61,965 nucleotides of DNA from Simplicispira metamorpha. GTDB taxonomy: Bacteria > Pseudomonadota > Gammaproteobacteria > Burkholderiales > Burkholderiaceae_C. Made by a program: the position numbers and the translations under genes. The first letter of the stretch is position 1. Each line of letters opens with the position of its first letter. Under the pieces are notes generated by a model, which worked only from the letters and a program-made list of their open reading frames with translations, ran no database searches and had not been told where the DNA came from. Below are positions 25,861-34,838 of this stretch, piece after piece. Location of the stretch: positions 1 through 61,965 of the forward strand of contig NZ_SLXH01000028.1 of assembly GCF_004341365.1 (NCBI RefSeq), in the 5' to 3' direction.

Positions 25861-26397
25861 TCAAAGGAAGATGGCCAGATTCGGCGTACCCAGCACGGCC
25901 TGGTCCAGCAGGATCTCGCGCTTGGCCAGCTTGAACCCCTCGCCATCAGCCCGCAGGATGTCCCTGCGTTCCGCGCTGATCAGGTCGTATTCATCGAAGT
26001 TGAACCGGCTGCGCGTCACTAGCAGATAGCTGCGCACACTGTATTCCTGGGGCTTGTCCGTCTCTTCGACCAGAACGTTGGTCACGAGTCGGCGCGTGCG
26101 CGATGGTGGATCTTCCGCCCAGGCGCTCTTGGTGCCGGTAAGGCGCACGATGCGCCCCATCACGGAGCGCCAATCGTCGTGGTAGTGCTGCATGGTGCGC
26201 ACCACCGATGCCGCCTGCTGGTTGACCGGCCGTGTTTCCCTCAAGGGAGCGGAGTAGATCAGGTCTTGCGCGAGCAGGGCGCCCCATTCCTTGAGGCGGA
26301 TTTCGTCAAGCAGGCGCGCCTCGACGTACAGAAATTGAAGGATCTGGTTGTAAACCGGCGATCCGATAGGCACCAGGGCGCCTTGGGCTTCACTCAT
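25861..26397 (-). CDS. Aromatic-ring-hydroxylating dioxygenase beta subunit 1
   Basis: Protein of 178 aa with the NTF2-like fold of Rieske-oxygenase small subunits: FLYVEARLLDEIRLKEWGALLAQD, RTMQHYHDDW, EDPPSRTRRLVTNV and FDEYDLISAERRDILR. It lies 42 bp downstream of its alpha subunit. It is structural in the hexamer. About 32% shorter N-terminal region than none; it aligns along its whole length with the beta subunit at 31778. Confidence 0.95.
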   Translation of the reverse strand: MSEAQGALVPIGSPVYNQILQFLYVEARLLDEIRLKEWGALLAQDLIYSAPLRETRPVNQQAASVVRTMQHYHDDWRSVMGRIVRLTGTKSAWAEDPPSRTRRLVTNVLVEETDKPQEYSVRSYLLVTRSRFNFDEYDLISAERRDILRADGEGFKLAKREILLDQAVLGTPNLAIFL

Positions 26398-26439
26398 GGG
26401 AGTCTCCGAGATTGGATGGTATCGAGTTGCAAGGAAGGA

Positions 26440-27840
26440 TCAGACCGCGTCGCCCATGAGCTGGCGCCAGTACAACCACCAGTGCCACTGCGTGTCGTCC
26501 TTGGTGAAGCCTTCGTTGACGATGCCCGGGCCGGGCCAGCCTTTGGGCGCCCCGGTTTCATAGACAGCCTGGTACTTCAGGGTCATCTTCTTGCCCTGCG
26601 CGCCCTTGGCGGCCAGGGTCATGTGCGGCCAGGTGTCGGAGTCGTCCTGCTCCACCATGCCTGATGTGCCAAACAGCTGGATGGTCTGCCTGAGCATCTT
26701 GTCGCGCAACTCCTGCGGGGCGTCCTTTTCCGCAAAGATCCAGTTCACGAACTCCAGCTTGTCGGGCCCCTTCGGGACGTAGGCATGCATGGTCATCGAG
26801 CCGACCACCGAGCCATCGGCCTGTGGGATGTAGACGAAGCCAAACAGCACGTTCGGGAAGATGCCGCCGACCTGCGGCGGCATGCTGGTCTGCACATGCA
26901 GCTGTTCGGGCGTGAGGTTGCGCTTGAGCTGCTCGACCATCTCCTTCGTCATGCCGGCTGGCGGGAGCGCATTGAGCTTTTCGTCCACGCTCAGCACGTC
27001 GGGATCGAGCCCGGTCATGCGGCGAATCTTCCGCCCCAGGTCGATGCATCGCAACGCGTGCCCGTGCGGCGAACTGACTTCCACCCCGTACATCTCTGGG
27101 CTCAGGTCGCCACCGCTGCCCTCCCCTTCGCCCTTCTTGGAATAGTTGCCGACCTCGCCAAGCCAGCGGTGCAGGGTCAGCGTGTGGTAGCCGTCGGCGG
27201 CAGACTGCTCCCCTGCTGCCTTCCAGTTGGCACGCACCGTGAAGCGCTGCGGCGGCCCCAGCACTTCCATGCCTTTGTCGGTGCGCTTGAAAAGGATGTC
27301 GTAGTACCACTTGGCGTCGCCAAGGAATTCCTCGAACGAGGGGCCATCGATGTTCCAGGTTGCAAAGATCAGCCCGCCATACAAGGTGACCCGGGCCTTC
27401 TTCAACCCCAGTTCCTCCTTGCTCATCATCTTGCCGTGCATCGTCTCCTTCTCGACCGGCGCGCCGAGAAAGGCTCCGTTCGGACGGAAAGCCCAGCCAT
27501 GGTAGATGCAGGTGTGGATCTGCGTGTTGCCCGCATCCAGGGTCGAAACCCGCATGCCCCGGTGCGTGCACAGGTTGAGAAGCACGTGAACCTCGCCCGA
27601 CTTATCGCGCGTGACCAGCACCGAGTCGGAACCCATGTCGCGAGTGACGAAGTCCCCCGAGTTGGGAATCTCGGACTCATGGCCGAGGAAAACCCAGATC
27701 TTGCCGAAGATCCGCTCCATCTCCAGCTCGTAGAGCTCGGGGTCCGAGAGCGCGCGCATCTGCACCTCCCGTGTGTTCACATTGACCAGATCAACGACCT
27801 TGGTTCCATCGGAAAGCGTGGGGGGGGTGGGGCTTAGCAT
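26440..27840 (-). CDS. Rieske dioxygenase alpha subunit 1
   Basis: Catalytic subunit of 466 aa. The Rieske [2Fe-2S] ligands are C91, H93, C111 and H114 (CTHRGM ... CIYHGWAF). The mononuclear iron site has H219 and H224 in DGYHTLTLHRW with bridging Asp216, and the third ligand is probably in EQDDSDTW. ATG 27840 has AAGGAG upstream and fits the start of the paralog. The protein has the same length as the alpha subunit at 32385 and well over half the residues match by eye. Substrate is likely a bulky aromatic, perhaps as acid or CoA thioester. Confidence 0.96.
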   Translation of the reverse strand: MLSPTPPTLSDGTKVVDLVNVNTREVQMRALSDPELYELEMERIFGKIWVFLGHESEIPNSGDFVTRDMGSDSVLVTRDKSGEVHVLLNLCTHRGMRVSTLDAGNTQIHTCIYHGWAFRPNGAFLGAPVEKETMHGKMMSKEELGLKKARVTLYGGLIFATWNIDGPSFEEFLGDAKWYYDILFKRTDKGMEVLGPPQRFTVRANWKAAGEQSAADGYHTLTLHRWLGEVGNYSKKGEGEGSGGDLSPEMYGVEVSSPHGHALRCIDLGRKIRRMTGLDPDVLSVDEKLNALPPAGMTKEMVEQLKRNLTPEQLHVQTSMPPQVGGIFPNVLFGFVYIPQADGSVVGSMTMHAYVPKGPDKLEFVNWIFAEKDAPQELRDKMLRQTIQLFGTSGMVEQDDSDTWPHMTLAAKGAQGKKMTLKYQAVYETGAPKGWPGPGIVNEGFTKDDTQWHWWLYWRQLMGDAV

Positions 27841-28024
27841 GCGCGTCTCCTTCATCTGTTTGGGCAGCTGTGGGGACGAAATATAAACAACCTAGCAAAG
27901 TCTGTACATATAAAGCCCGTTCCAGTGGCCCAAATGCGGCCAAAAACCAGGGTTAACACTAGGTTCGCGCATACCCTCCCAGCCTGGCATCCGCGCCATC
28001 CTTCTGGTTCGTGCCGAATTCCGA

Positions 28025-28954
28025 TCAGGCCTTGAGAGAAGCGGTGATCTTGGCATGTGGCCCCGCCACCTGGCTTGCCCAGGCGTCCGGCATCTGGTCG
28101 AAGCGATACCCGACATGGTCAAAGGTGATGCGATGCTCGTGCGCCATCCGCAGGAGCCGGCGCCAGGTGGCCTCGCGATCGCTGGCCGAGCGCTGCCCCG
28201 TACCCACGCAACTGAGCGTGCGGAACAGCAGGTCGGCGATATCGAGCTTCACTTCGCGCCCGCCCCCCGTGCCGACGGTGAGGATGCGCGCGCCCCAGCG
28301 CGTGGCCTTCAGCGCCGCGAGCATGGGCGCACCGCATACGCCGTCGAGAACCACGTCGAACCCCTCGCCCGCCACGGCCTTCAGGGCCACGGCATCGTCG
28401 GTGCCGCCCAGGGCCACCACCGCGTCGGCCAGGCCCCGCGCGCGCAAGCGCTCCAGGGCGGCCGCATCGCGGGCCGCCCCCACCACACGGCCAGCGCCCA
28501 GAATGCGCGCGAGCTGCAGGGCGAGCTGCCCGAGCGTTCCCGTGGCCCCCAAGATCAGCACGGTTTCGCCAGGCTGGATGCGGGCCTGTTCCAGCGGCAG
28601 CAGTGCGCCGGTGCCCGCGATGCCCATGGTGATGGCCAGCGCATCGTCGACATCGTCGGGAACGTCCCACACCTCTTCGGTAGGTACCAAGGTGCGTTCG
28701 GCCCAGGCCCCGAAGGGCGCCACCGAGCGCTCGCCGAAATAGACCCGGCGCCCGTCCGGGGCGTGGCCTACCCCCTCGCCCCGAATCACGCACGGGAATT
28801 GCACGCCCAGGCGGTAGGCCCCCAGAACATCCCAGCCTCCCAGCCCCGCGGTATCGACCTTGATCAAGGTCGCGCCCTCGCGGGCCTGTGGTTCGGGAAA
28901 GTCCTGCAGAACCGGCGGCAGTCCGCGCTCGGCAATCACGGCCGCCCGCATCAT
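28025..28954 (-). CDS. MDR-superfamily (quinone oxidoreductase-like) reductase
   Basis: Protein of 309 aa with the GroES-like N-terminal part and Rossmann motif LGATGTLGQLA (about 148-158). Zinc-binding Cys/His of alcohol dehydrogenases are absent, so it is a QOR/crotonyl-CoA-reductase-type NADPH enzyme. Start at MM 28954/28951 is inferred from the family N-terminus. It is between the amidohydrolase and Rieske pair 1. Likely reduces an enone or quinone. Confidence 0.88.
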   Translation of the reverse strand: MMRAAVIAERGLPPVLQDFPEPQAREGATLIKVDTAGLGGWDVLGAYRLGVQFPCVIRGEGVGHAPDGRRVYFGERSVAPFGAWAERTLVPTEEVWDVPDDVDDALAITMGIAGTGALLPLEQARIQPGETVLILGATGTLGQLALQLARILGAGRVVGAARDAAALERLRARGLADAVVALGGTDDAVALKAVAGEGFDVVLDGVCGAPMLAALKATRWGARILTVGTGGGREVKLDIADLLFRTLSCVGTGQRSASDREATWRRLLRMAHEHRITFDHVGYRFDQMPDAWASQVAGPHAKITASLKA

Positions 28955-28999
28955 GCAGCCCCCAGATCGTAGAGATGGCTCATCTGATGCTCCCAAAGG

Positions 29000-30310
29000 C
29001 TACAGCGCGGTCTCTGCGTCCGCATCAGCGAACATCTTGTTGATGTCGCCCGAGGTCACCGGCTTGCCCGTCTGCCGCACCGGCTTGGCCCCCCCCATGC
29101 CCAGCATCGGTTCGACACTCACGTGCTTGGCCTGCGCCCGCAGCGCTCCCACGGTGCAGTTCTCGCGTCCCAGGATGGAGAACGGGTCGTAGGAGAACTC
29201 GCGCATGGCGTTGAGGTGGCCGATCTTGTCGATCTGCGCGTCTGTCAGGTGCCGGGTCTGCGCATGGAAGATCTCCGGCGAACCCGGCCAGGTGCAGTCG
29301 GAGTGCGGGTAGTCGCACTCCCAGGTCACCTTGTCTTCGCCGATGTCGGCCAGATTGCGCAAGCCGAACTCGTCTTCGATGAAGCAGGTGATGATGTGCT
29401 GCCTGAAGACGTCGCTGGGCTTGCCGCCGCCGAAGTCCGTCATGGTCCACTCGTGATGGTGCCGGTAGGTGAAGTCGGCACGCTCCAGCAGGTATGGAAT
29501 CCATCCGATGCTGCCCTCGGAGAGGGCCATGCGCAGATTGGGGTACTTCTTCCACATGGGGGCCCATATCCAGTCGGCGGCCGAGTTGGCGATCGAGATC
29601 GGCATCGAGGTGATCCAGGCATCGATCGGCGTGAGGTCCGAGGCATGCTCGGCCTTGACGCCGGTGCCGATGTGGCAGCAGATCACCACGTCATTGTCCG
29701 CGCAAGCCTTCCACACCGGATCCCAATGGTCGGAGTGGATCGAGGGGAACCCATGCAGCGCGGGGTTGTCCGAGAGGGAGATCGCGTGAACCCCCAGCTT
29801 GGCCATGCGGCGGATCTCCTGGGCAGCCAGTTCACCATCCCACCATGGAATCAGGCTCAGCGGAATGAACCGCCCCGGCGCTGCATTGCACCAGTCGTGC
29901 AGGTGCCAGTCGTTGTAGGCCTGGATGGCGGCGAACGAAACCTCCCGCGCATCCCTGTACTGCTGGAAGCGCTGCCCCGCGAAACCGGGAAAGGTCGGGA
30001 AGCAGATGGAGCCCAGCACACCATTGGCGTTCATATCGTCCACCCGGGCCTTGATGTCCCACGTCCCGCGGCGCATGTGCTCGTAGCCCAAAGGCTCCAT
30101 GCCGTATTCGTCCTTGGGGCGCCCCACCACGGAGTTCAGGCCCATGTAGCCTGTCGCGCGGTCTTCGAAGACCCAGACGTCACGGCCCCTGCTTTGAACC
30201 ACCTTGGGCTGGCGGCCCTTGAATTTGGCTGGCATGTGGCGATCAAAAGCCCCGCGCGGCTCGATCGCGTGGTCGTCAACGCTGACAAGAATGAGGTCGT
30301 CGAGTTTCAT
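29000..30310 (-). CDS. Amidohydrolase-family protein 2
   Basis: PF04909-type metal-dependent hydrolase of 436 aa. It begins with the SVDDHAIEP motif (D12-D13-H14), used by a subgroup instead of HxH, followed by the metal/active-site region ICCHIGTG and the late ECDYPHSDCTWPGS, where the catalytic Asp lies. It is longer than, and only distantly related to, the amidohydrolases at 19249 and 34835. Proteins of this subgroup are common in hydrophobic-compound clusters, but the reaction is undefined. Confidence 0.88.
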   Translation of the reverse strand: MKLDDLILVSVDDHAIEPRGAFDRHMPAKFKGRQPKVVQSRGRDVWVFEDRATGYMGLNSVVGRPKDEYGMEPLGYEHMRRGTWDIKARVDDMNANGVLGSICFPTFPGFAGQRFQQYRDAREVSFAAIQAYNDWHLHDWCNAAPGRFIPLSLIPWWDGELAAQEIRRMAKLGVHAISLSDNPALHGFPSIHSDHWDPVWKACADNDVVICCHIGTGVKAEHASDLTPIDAWITSMPISIANSAADWIWAPMWKKYPNLRMALSEGSIGWIPYLLERADFTYRHHHEWTMTDFGGGKPSDVFRQHIITCFIEDEFGLRNLADIGEDKVTWECDYPHSDCTWPGSPEIFHAQTRHLTDAQIDKIGHLNAMREFSYDPFSILGRENCTVGALRAQAKHVSVEPMLGMGGAKPVRQTGKPVTSGDINKMFADADAETAL

Positions 30311-30352
30311 GATGGACTCCAGATAAAGGAATATGCAAACAAAAGATGAAAC

Positions 30353-30377
30353 CCCGATCGCGCCTGGAACGATCGGG
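30353..30377 (-). terminator. Probable terminator after P450-3
   Basis: CCCGATCG and CGATCGGG form a perfect 8-bp stem with a 9-nt loop; on the minus strand it is followed by GTTTCATCTTTTGTTT, a broken T-rich tract. It lies between the P450-3 stop and the amidohydrolase start. Confidence 0.6.
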
Positions 30378-30463
30378 AATCTGCGCCGCGCCGGCCGCGC
30401 CGCACATCGCGGCGGGCACGTCCGGCGGGGAATACCGTGCGGCTGATTTGACGGCCTGGGGCT

Positions 30464-31744
30464 TCAGTCCCAGATCACGGGCACAGAGGACGCGCCGCGC
30501 AGCATGCTGCCGGCGATCACGGGCGCGGGGCGATCCGGATCGAGCCGGATGTTGGGGAACAGGTCGAGCACCGCGTTGATGGCGATGGAAAGCTCCATCT
30601 TCGCCAGGTACTGGCCGATGCACATGTGCGGGCCGAAGCCGAAGGTGAAGGACGGCTTCTGGCGGCGGTCGATGTCGAAGGTGTCGCTGTTATCGAAGAT
30701 CTCTTCGTCGCGGTTGGCGGAGGCGACCACGCACTGCACCATCGCATCCCTGGGGATCTGCACGCCCCGGATCTCGACATCGCGAACGGCCTGGCGCACC
30801 TTGACGGTGGACACGGGCTCGAAGCGCACCCCCTCGTCGATCAGCTTGGACACCAGGCTGCGATCGTTGCGGACCCGTTCGACCAGGGCGGGACGCTGCA
30901 GCAGCAGCGTCATGATCGAGCTGAAGGTCCGGGTGGTGGTTTCGCCGCCGGCGGCCACCATCGAACGCGCGAAGGTCGTGATTTCGTGGTCGTCGAGCTT
31001 GCGCCCCTCGAATTCGGCGCGCAGCAGGCGGCACACCAGGTCGTCTCCGGGAGCTCCTTCGGCGCGGCGGCGCTTGACCAGCGCCATCACGGTCTCATAC
31101 AAGGTGTTGGTGGCCTTCATCGCGCGCTCGCGGGACGCGGCCTCCTCGGCCGGGTCGATCTTCGGGCCAGCCAGCACGGTCAGGCCCATCGCCGCGTACT
31201 CGTAGAAATTGCCCAGTTCCTCGTCGGGAAAGCCGATCAATCCGTAGATGACGCGGATCGGGAAGTACAGGCCGAAGTCCAGCAGGTCGGCGCGCTTGTC
31301 GGGCACCAGGGGCAGGATGAACTCGTCGCGGATCTGGTGCTCTATCGCGGCGCGCCAGGGCAGCACGGCATCGGGTGCAAACACCGGCTGCAGCAGCCCG
31401 CGGGCCTTGCGGTGCGCCTCGCCATCCATGGCCGTGATGACCAGTCCGTCGGCACTGAAAAAGCTGCCGAAGCCCTTGGCCATGAAGCGGCTGTTGAAGG
31501 TGGCGGAGTCCTGCAGCACGTTCTTGACGTCGTTGTACTTGAACAGGGTGAAGGTCGGGTGGCCGTGGTTGGCACCGGCATGCGTGGGCACGCCGATGCT
31601 GTTCATGAAGTCGCCGGTCGCGACCGGCGACGTCGCGCGCCTGTCGCGGCACACCGCGTACAGGTCGATGTCGGTCCCTCGGTAGTTGGCCGAAAGTGCA
31701 GCGAAAGCCTCTTCGAGCTTCTCGGAACGATAGGTGGTTTTCAT
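30464..31744 (-). CDS. Cytochrome P450 (P450-3)
   Basis: P450 of 426 aa with I-helix region AAGGETT (264-270), ExxR E304-R307 and heme loop FGFGPHMCIG (368-377, Cys375). ATG 31744 has AGGAAAA upstream and matches the starts of P450-1 and P450-2. It lies 33 bp downstream of the beta subunit of Rieske pair 2, so it is likely cotranscribed with it. A terminator-like hairpin follows. Confidence 0.95.
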   Translation of the reverse strand: MKTTYRSEKLEEAFAALSANYRGTDIDLYAVCRDRRATSPVATGDFMNSIGVPTHAGANHGHPTFTLFKYNDVKNVLQDSATFNSRFMAKGFGSFFSADGLVITAMDGEAHRKARGLLQPVFAPDAVLPWRAAIEHQIRDEFILPLVPDKRADLLDFGLYFPIRVIYGLIGFPDEELGNFYEYAAMGLTVLAGPKIDPAEEAASRERAMKATNTLYETVMALVKRRRAEGAPGDDLVCRLLRAEFEGRKLDDHEITTFARSMVAAGGETTTRTFSSIMTLLLQRPALVERVRNDRSLVSKLIDEGVRFEPVSTVKVRQAVRDVEIRGVQIPRDAMVQCVVASANRDEEIFDNSDTFDIDRRQKPSFTFGFGPHMCIGQYLAKMELSIAINAVLDLFPNIRLDPDRPAPVIAGSMLRGASSVPVIWD

Positions 31745-31777
31745 TTTTTCCTCAAAGGTGGAAGGCGACACCGCAGG

Positions 31778-32347
31778 TCACAGAAAAATGCCGAGGTTGG
31801 GCGTGCCGAGCACGGATTGGTCAATCAGGACCTCGCGCCGCGCCAGTTGCAAGGCGCCGCCCTCCTTGCGCAACACGTCATGGCGGTCGCAGGGGATCAG
31901 GTCAAAATAGTCAAAATCGAATCGGTTCCGGGTGAGAAGCATGTAGCTCTGCACCTTGAATTCATTCGGCTTGTCGGTCTTGTAGACGCGCACGTTGCTG
32001 ACCATCCGGCGCGTGCGCGAGGGAGGGTCTTCGCACCAGGCGCTGCGGGTTTCCGTGATACGGCGCACGCGCAGCATCAACGAGGCATAGTTGTCGTGCA
32101 TGTGCTGAACGGTTCGAATGGTCGTGCCGTCCTGCATGCGCACAGGGCGTGTCAAGCGCTGCGGGACGTTGTATTCGATGTCCTGCGCCAGCAGCGCGCG
32201 CCATTCGTCAAAGCGCAGTTCATCGAGCATCTCCGCCTCGTCAATGAGGAATTCGACGCATTCGTTGTAAAGGGGACTGCCGACAGGCATGCGGTTGCCG
32301 CGCACGGTGGATGGCAGAGGTGTGGGTTCGAGCAGGTTGGCAAGCAT
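31778..32347 (-). CDS. Aromatic-ring-hydroxylating dioxygenase beta subunit 2
   Basis: Small subunit of 189 aa, paralog of the one at 25861; segments EDPPSRTRRMVSNV and FDLIPCDRHDVLRK are conserved, and both end in TPNLxIFL. ATG 32347 has CAGGAGA at good spacing; the frame opens upstream but that start has no site. It pairs with the alpha subunit 37 bp upstream. Confidence 0.95.
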   Translation of the reverse strand: MLANLLEPTPLPSTVRGNRMPVGSPLYNECVEFLIDEAEMLDELRFDEWRALLAQDIEYNVPQRLTRPVRMQDGTTIRTVQHMHDNYASLMLRVRRITETRSAWCEDPPSRTRRMVSNVRVYKTDKPNEFKVQSYMLLTRNRFDFDYFDLIPCDRHDVLRKEGGALQLARREVLIDQSVLGTPNLGIFL

Positions 32348-32384
32348 GGTGATCTCCTGGTGGTGAAGGGTTGGCATCGGCGGC

Positions 32385-33785
32385 TCAAGACTCGCGAGTC
32401 ATCAGCTCGTGCCAGTACTGCCAGAAGCTCCAGTTGGTGTCGTCCTTGGTGAAGCCGCTGCCAACATGACCGGGACCCGGCCAGCCGTCAGGCTTGCCGG
32501 TCTCATACTTGGCTTGGTATTTGAGCGTGATGTTCTTGCTCATCGCCCCTTTGGAGACGATGGTCTGGTGCGGCCAGGTGTCCGAGTCGTCCTGCTCCAC
32601 CATGCCGGAAGTGCCCAGGAACTGGCAGGAAATGCGCAGCATCGCGGCCTTCTGCTCGGGCGGCGTATCCTTTTCTGCCAGGATCCAGTTCATGAACATG
32701 AACTTATCCGGCCCCATGGGCACATAGGTGTGCAGGGCCATCGCGCCCGTCACCTTGCCATCGGCCGTCGGCAGGTAGATGAACTCGAACAGTCCGTTGG
32801 GAAAGAAGTTGCCCACTTGCGGCGGGTTGGAGCTCATGATCTCGATCTGCTCAGGCGAGAGGCGGCTCACCACATCGGGGATCATCTCGGCCGTCAAGCC
32901 CGGGGGGGGCAGGACAGTGAGCTTTTCCTGGGCCGAAAGCTCGGCTGGATCCCTGCCTGTGATCCGGTGAACCTTACGGCCCAGATCGATACAACGCATG
33001 GTGTGGCCATGGTCAGTCCAGACTTCAACGCCATACATTTCCGGTGTCAGGTCCGCCCCACCTCCTTCGGCATTGGGCTTCTTCGCATAGGGGCCGATCT
33101 CACCCAGCCAGCGGTGCAGGGTCAGCGTGTGATAGCCATCGCATGCCCCCTGCTCGGCAGCTGTCTTCCAATTGGCCTTGATGATGAAGCGCTGCGGTGG
33201 CCCCAAAACCTCCATGCCACTGGTGGTACGGCACCACATGGTGTCGTAGTAGAACTTTGCGTCTCCCAGGAACTCGTCGAAGGAAGGGCCGTCGAGGTTC
33301 CAGGTGGCGAAAATCATGCCGCCGTAGACCGCCACGCGGGCCTTGGTGAGCGAGAGTTGCTCTTTGCTCATCATCTTCCCGTGCATGCACTCCTTGTCGA
33401 CGGGGGCGCCGATGAAGTCCCCATTGGGCTTGAATGCCCAGCCGTGGTAGATGCACATGTGGGCCTGGGTGTTGCCCACGTCCAGCGTGGAGACCTTCAT
33501 GCCCCGGTGGGTGCAGACGTTGAGCACCACGTGCACCTGGCCCTCGCGGTCACGCGTGACGAGGACCGAATCCGAACCCATATCCCGCTGGACGAAATCT
33601 CCCGAGTTGGGTATTTCCGTTTCATGGGCCAGGAAGACCCAGGTCTTGGCGAAGATCTTTTCCATCTCGAGCTGGTACAGCTCGGCATCGGACAAGACCC
33701 GCATCTTCACTTCACGGGTGTCCAGATTGATGAGGTCCGAGATCCTGGTTCCGTCGGACAACACCGGATTGCTACGCGTCAACAT
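32385..33785 (-). CDS. Rieske dioxygenase alpha subunit 2
   Basis: Catalytic subunit of 466 aa, with C91/H93/C111/H114 as Rieske ligands, H219/H224 as iron ligands (CDGYHTLTLHRW) and VEQDDSDTWPH near the third ligand. Same length and residue numbering as alpha subunit 1. ATG 33785 has AAGGAGA upstream. Its promoter region contains the element shared with P450-1. The first gene of an operon that also carries beta 2 and P450-3. Confidence 0.96.
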   Translation of the reverse strand: MLTRSNPVLSDGTRISDLINLDTREVKMRVLSDAELYQLEMEKIFAKTWVFLAHETEIPNSGDFVQRDMGSDSVLVTRDREGQVHVVLNVCTHRGMKVSTLDVGNTQAHMCIYHGWAFKPNGDFIGAPVDKECMHGKMMSKEQLSLTKARVAVYGGMIFATWNLDGPSFDEFLGDAKFYYDTMWCRTTSGMEVLGPPQRFIIKANWKTAAEQGACDGYHTLTLHRWLGEIGPYAKKPNAEGGGADLTPEMYGVEVWTDHGHTMRCIDLGRKVHRITGRDPAELSAQEKLTVLPPPGLTAEMIPDVVSRLSPEQIEIMSSNPPQVGNFFPNGLFEFIYLPTADGKVTGAMALHTYVPMGPDKFMFMNWILAEKDTPPEQKAAMLRISCQFLGTSGMVEQDDSDTWPHQTIVSKGAMSKNITLKYQAKYETGKPDGWPGPGHVGSGFTKDDTNWSFWQYWHELMTRES

Positions 33786-33828
33786 TTCATCGTCTCCTTG
33801 GGACCGGCACGATTGCCGGCATGGAGAC

Positions 33829-33859
33829 AATTTAGGACATTTTTTCTATTTGTGTTCAA
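33829..33859 (-). promoter_or_regulatory. Putative promoter of Rieske pair 2, shared element
   Basis: Minus strand: TTGAAC (33859-33854), then CAAATAGAAAAAATGTCC and CTAAA/TAAATT as possible -10, giving spacing of 17 to 19 nt. The block 33831-33854 nearly repeats 3966-3990 before P450-1. Transcription would start some 40 nt before the ATG. Co-regulation of P450-1 with this operon is inferred. Confidence 0.55.
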
Positions 33860-33944
33860 CTTCTAGAGGTTTACCCGAAGCCGAAACGCCTGCCCTGTTG
33901 ATCTATCGCAAATTACCAGGGGGGGATGGCCGTGAAAGGCGCCT

Positions 33945-34838
33945 TCAAGAAGTCTCCGTTCCCGCCGGATGCAAGGCAACGCCAATCGCCAGCATGATCA
34001 AGAGCACCGCGGCCCCGTCTTGCCAATGCAGCGCCTCGTTCAGCCACAGCGCGCCCGACAGCAGCCCGAGCACGGGGATCAGGGAAATGCTGACACTCGC
34101 TGCGACTGGCGGCAAGGCGCGGGCCAGGGCGAACCACGCCACGTGGCAAAACCCAAAAATCAACAGTGCGTTGTAGGCGATCGCTGCCCAGACCCGTGGC
34201 GAAGGCTGGTTCGCGGGCAGGCCATCGGTGCTCCCCACATACAGCAGAACCGCGACTGTCGTGATCGCCGTCATCCAGAACCCGATCGCGAGCACAGGCA
34301 CATCCATGGCGCTGCGCCGCAGTTGCTGGGTTCCCAGGGCCCACACCGCGGTTCCGGCCAGCAGGGTGAGCCCGGCCAAGGGAACCCCGCTGAGGCGCGA
34401 GAATTCATGCCACAGCAGCAACACCACGCCTACAGTAGCGCTTCCCACGCCCACCCATTGCGGCCGGGACAGGCGCTGGCGATACAGCAACATGCCCCAG
34501 AGCGCCGAAAACACGGGCATGGTGTAGCCGATGATCGCCGCCCGGCCGGAACTCAGGCCCGGCAAAGCCCACATCAGACACAGGTGCCAGGCCACCATGT
34601 TGGTGGTTGCCAGCAGCAGCAACTCGCCCCAGTACCGTCGTGGCACCTGCAGGGGCACCCGCAGCAGCTTCAGTCCCACCCACAGGCACGGCAGGCCCAA
34701 TACCATGGACCAGGCCCGGAACGCCATCGCGGGATAGGCGCCGACGGCTGATTTCATGATGGGCCAATTCACCCCCCAGAACAGGGTGACGAACACGAGC
34801 AGCCAGACCTGGCGTCGGCTCAGGACAAAACCCGTCAT
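33945..34838 (-). CDS. EamA/DMT-family transporter
   Basis: Integral membrane protein of 297 aa with about ten hydrophobic helices in two EamA repeats, typical of drug/metabolite transporters (RhaT/YdcZ type). Its start overlaps the stop of the amidohydrolase (ATGA). Substrate unknown. Confidence 0.88.
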   Translation of the reverse strand: MTGFVLSRRQVWLLVFVTLFWGVNWPIMKSAVGAYPAMAFRAWSMVLGLPCLWVGLKLLRVPLQVPRRYWGELLLLATTNMVAWHLCLMWALPGLSSGRAAIIGYTMPVFSALWGMLLYRQRLSRPQWVGVGSATVGVVLLLWHEFSRLSGVPLAGLTLLAGTAVWALGTQQLRRSAMDVPVLAIGFWMTAITTVAVLLYVGSTDGLPANQPSPRVWAAIAYNALLIFGFCHVAWFALARALPPVAASVSISLIPVLGLLSGALWLNEALHWQDGAAVLLIMLAIGVALHPAGTETS

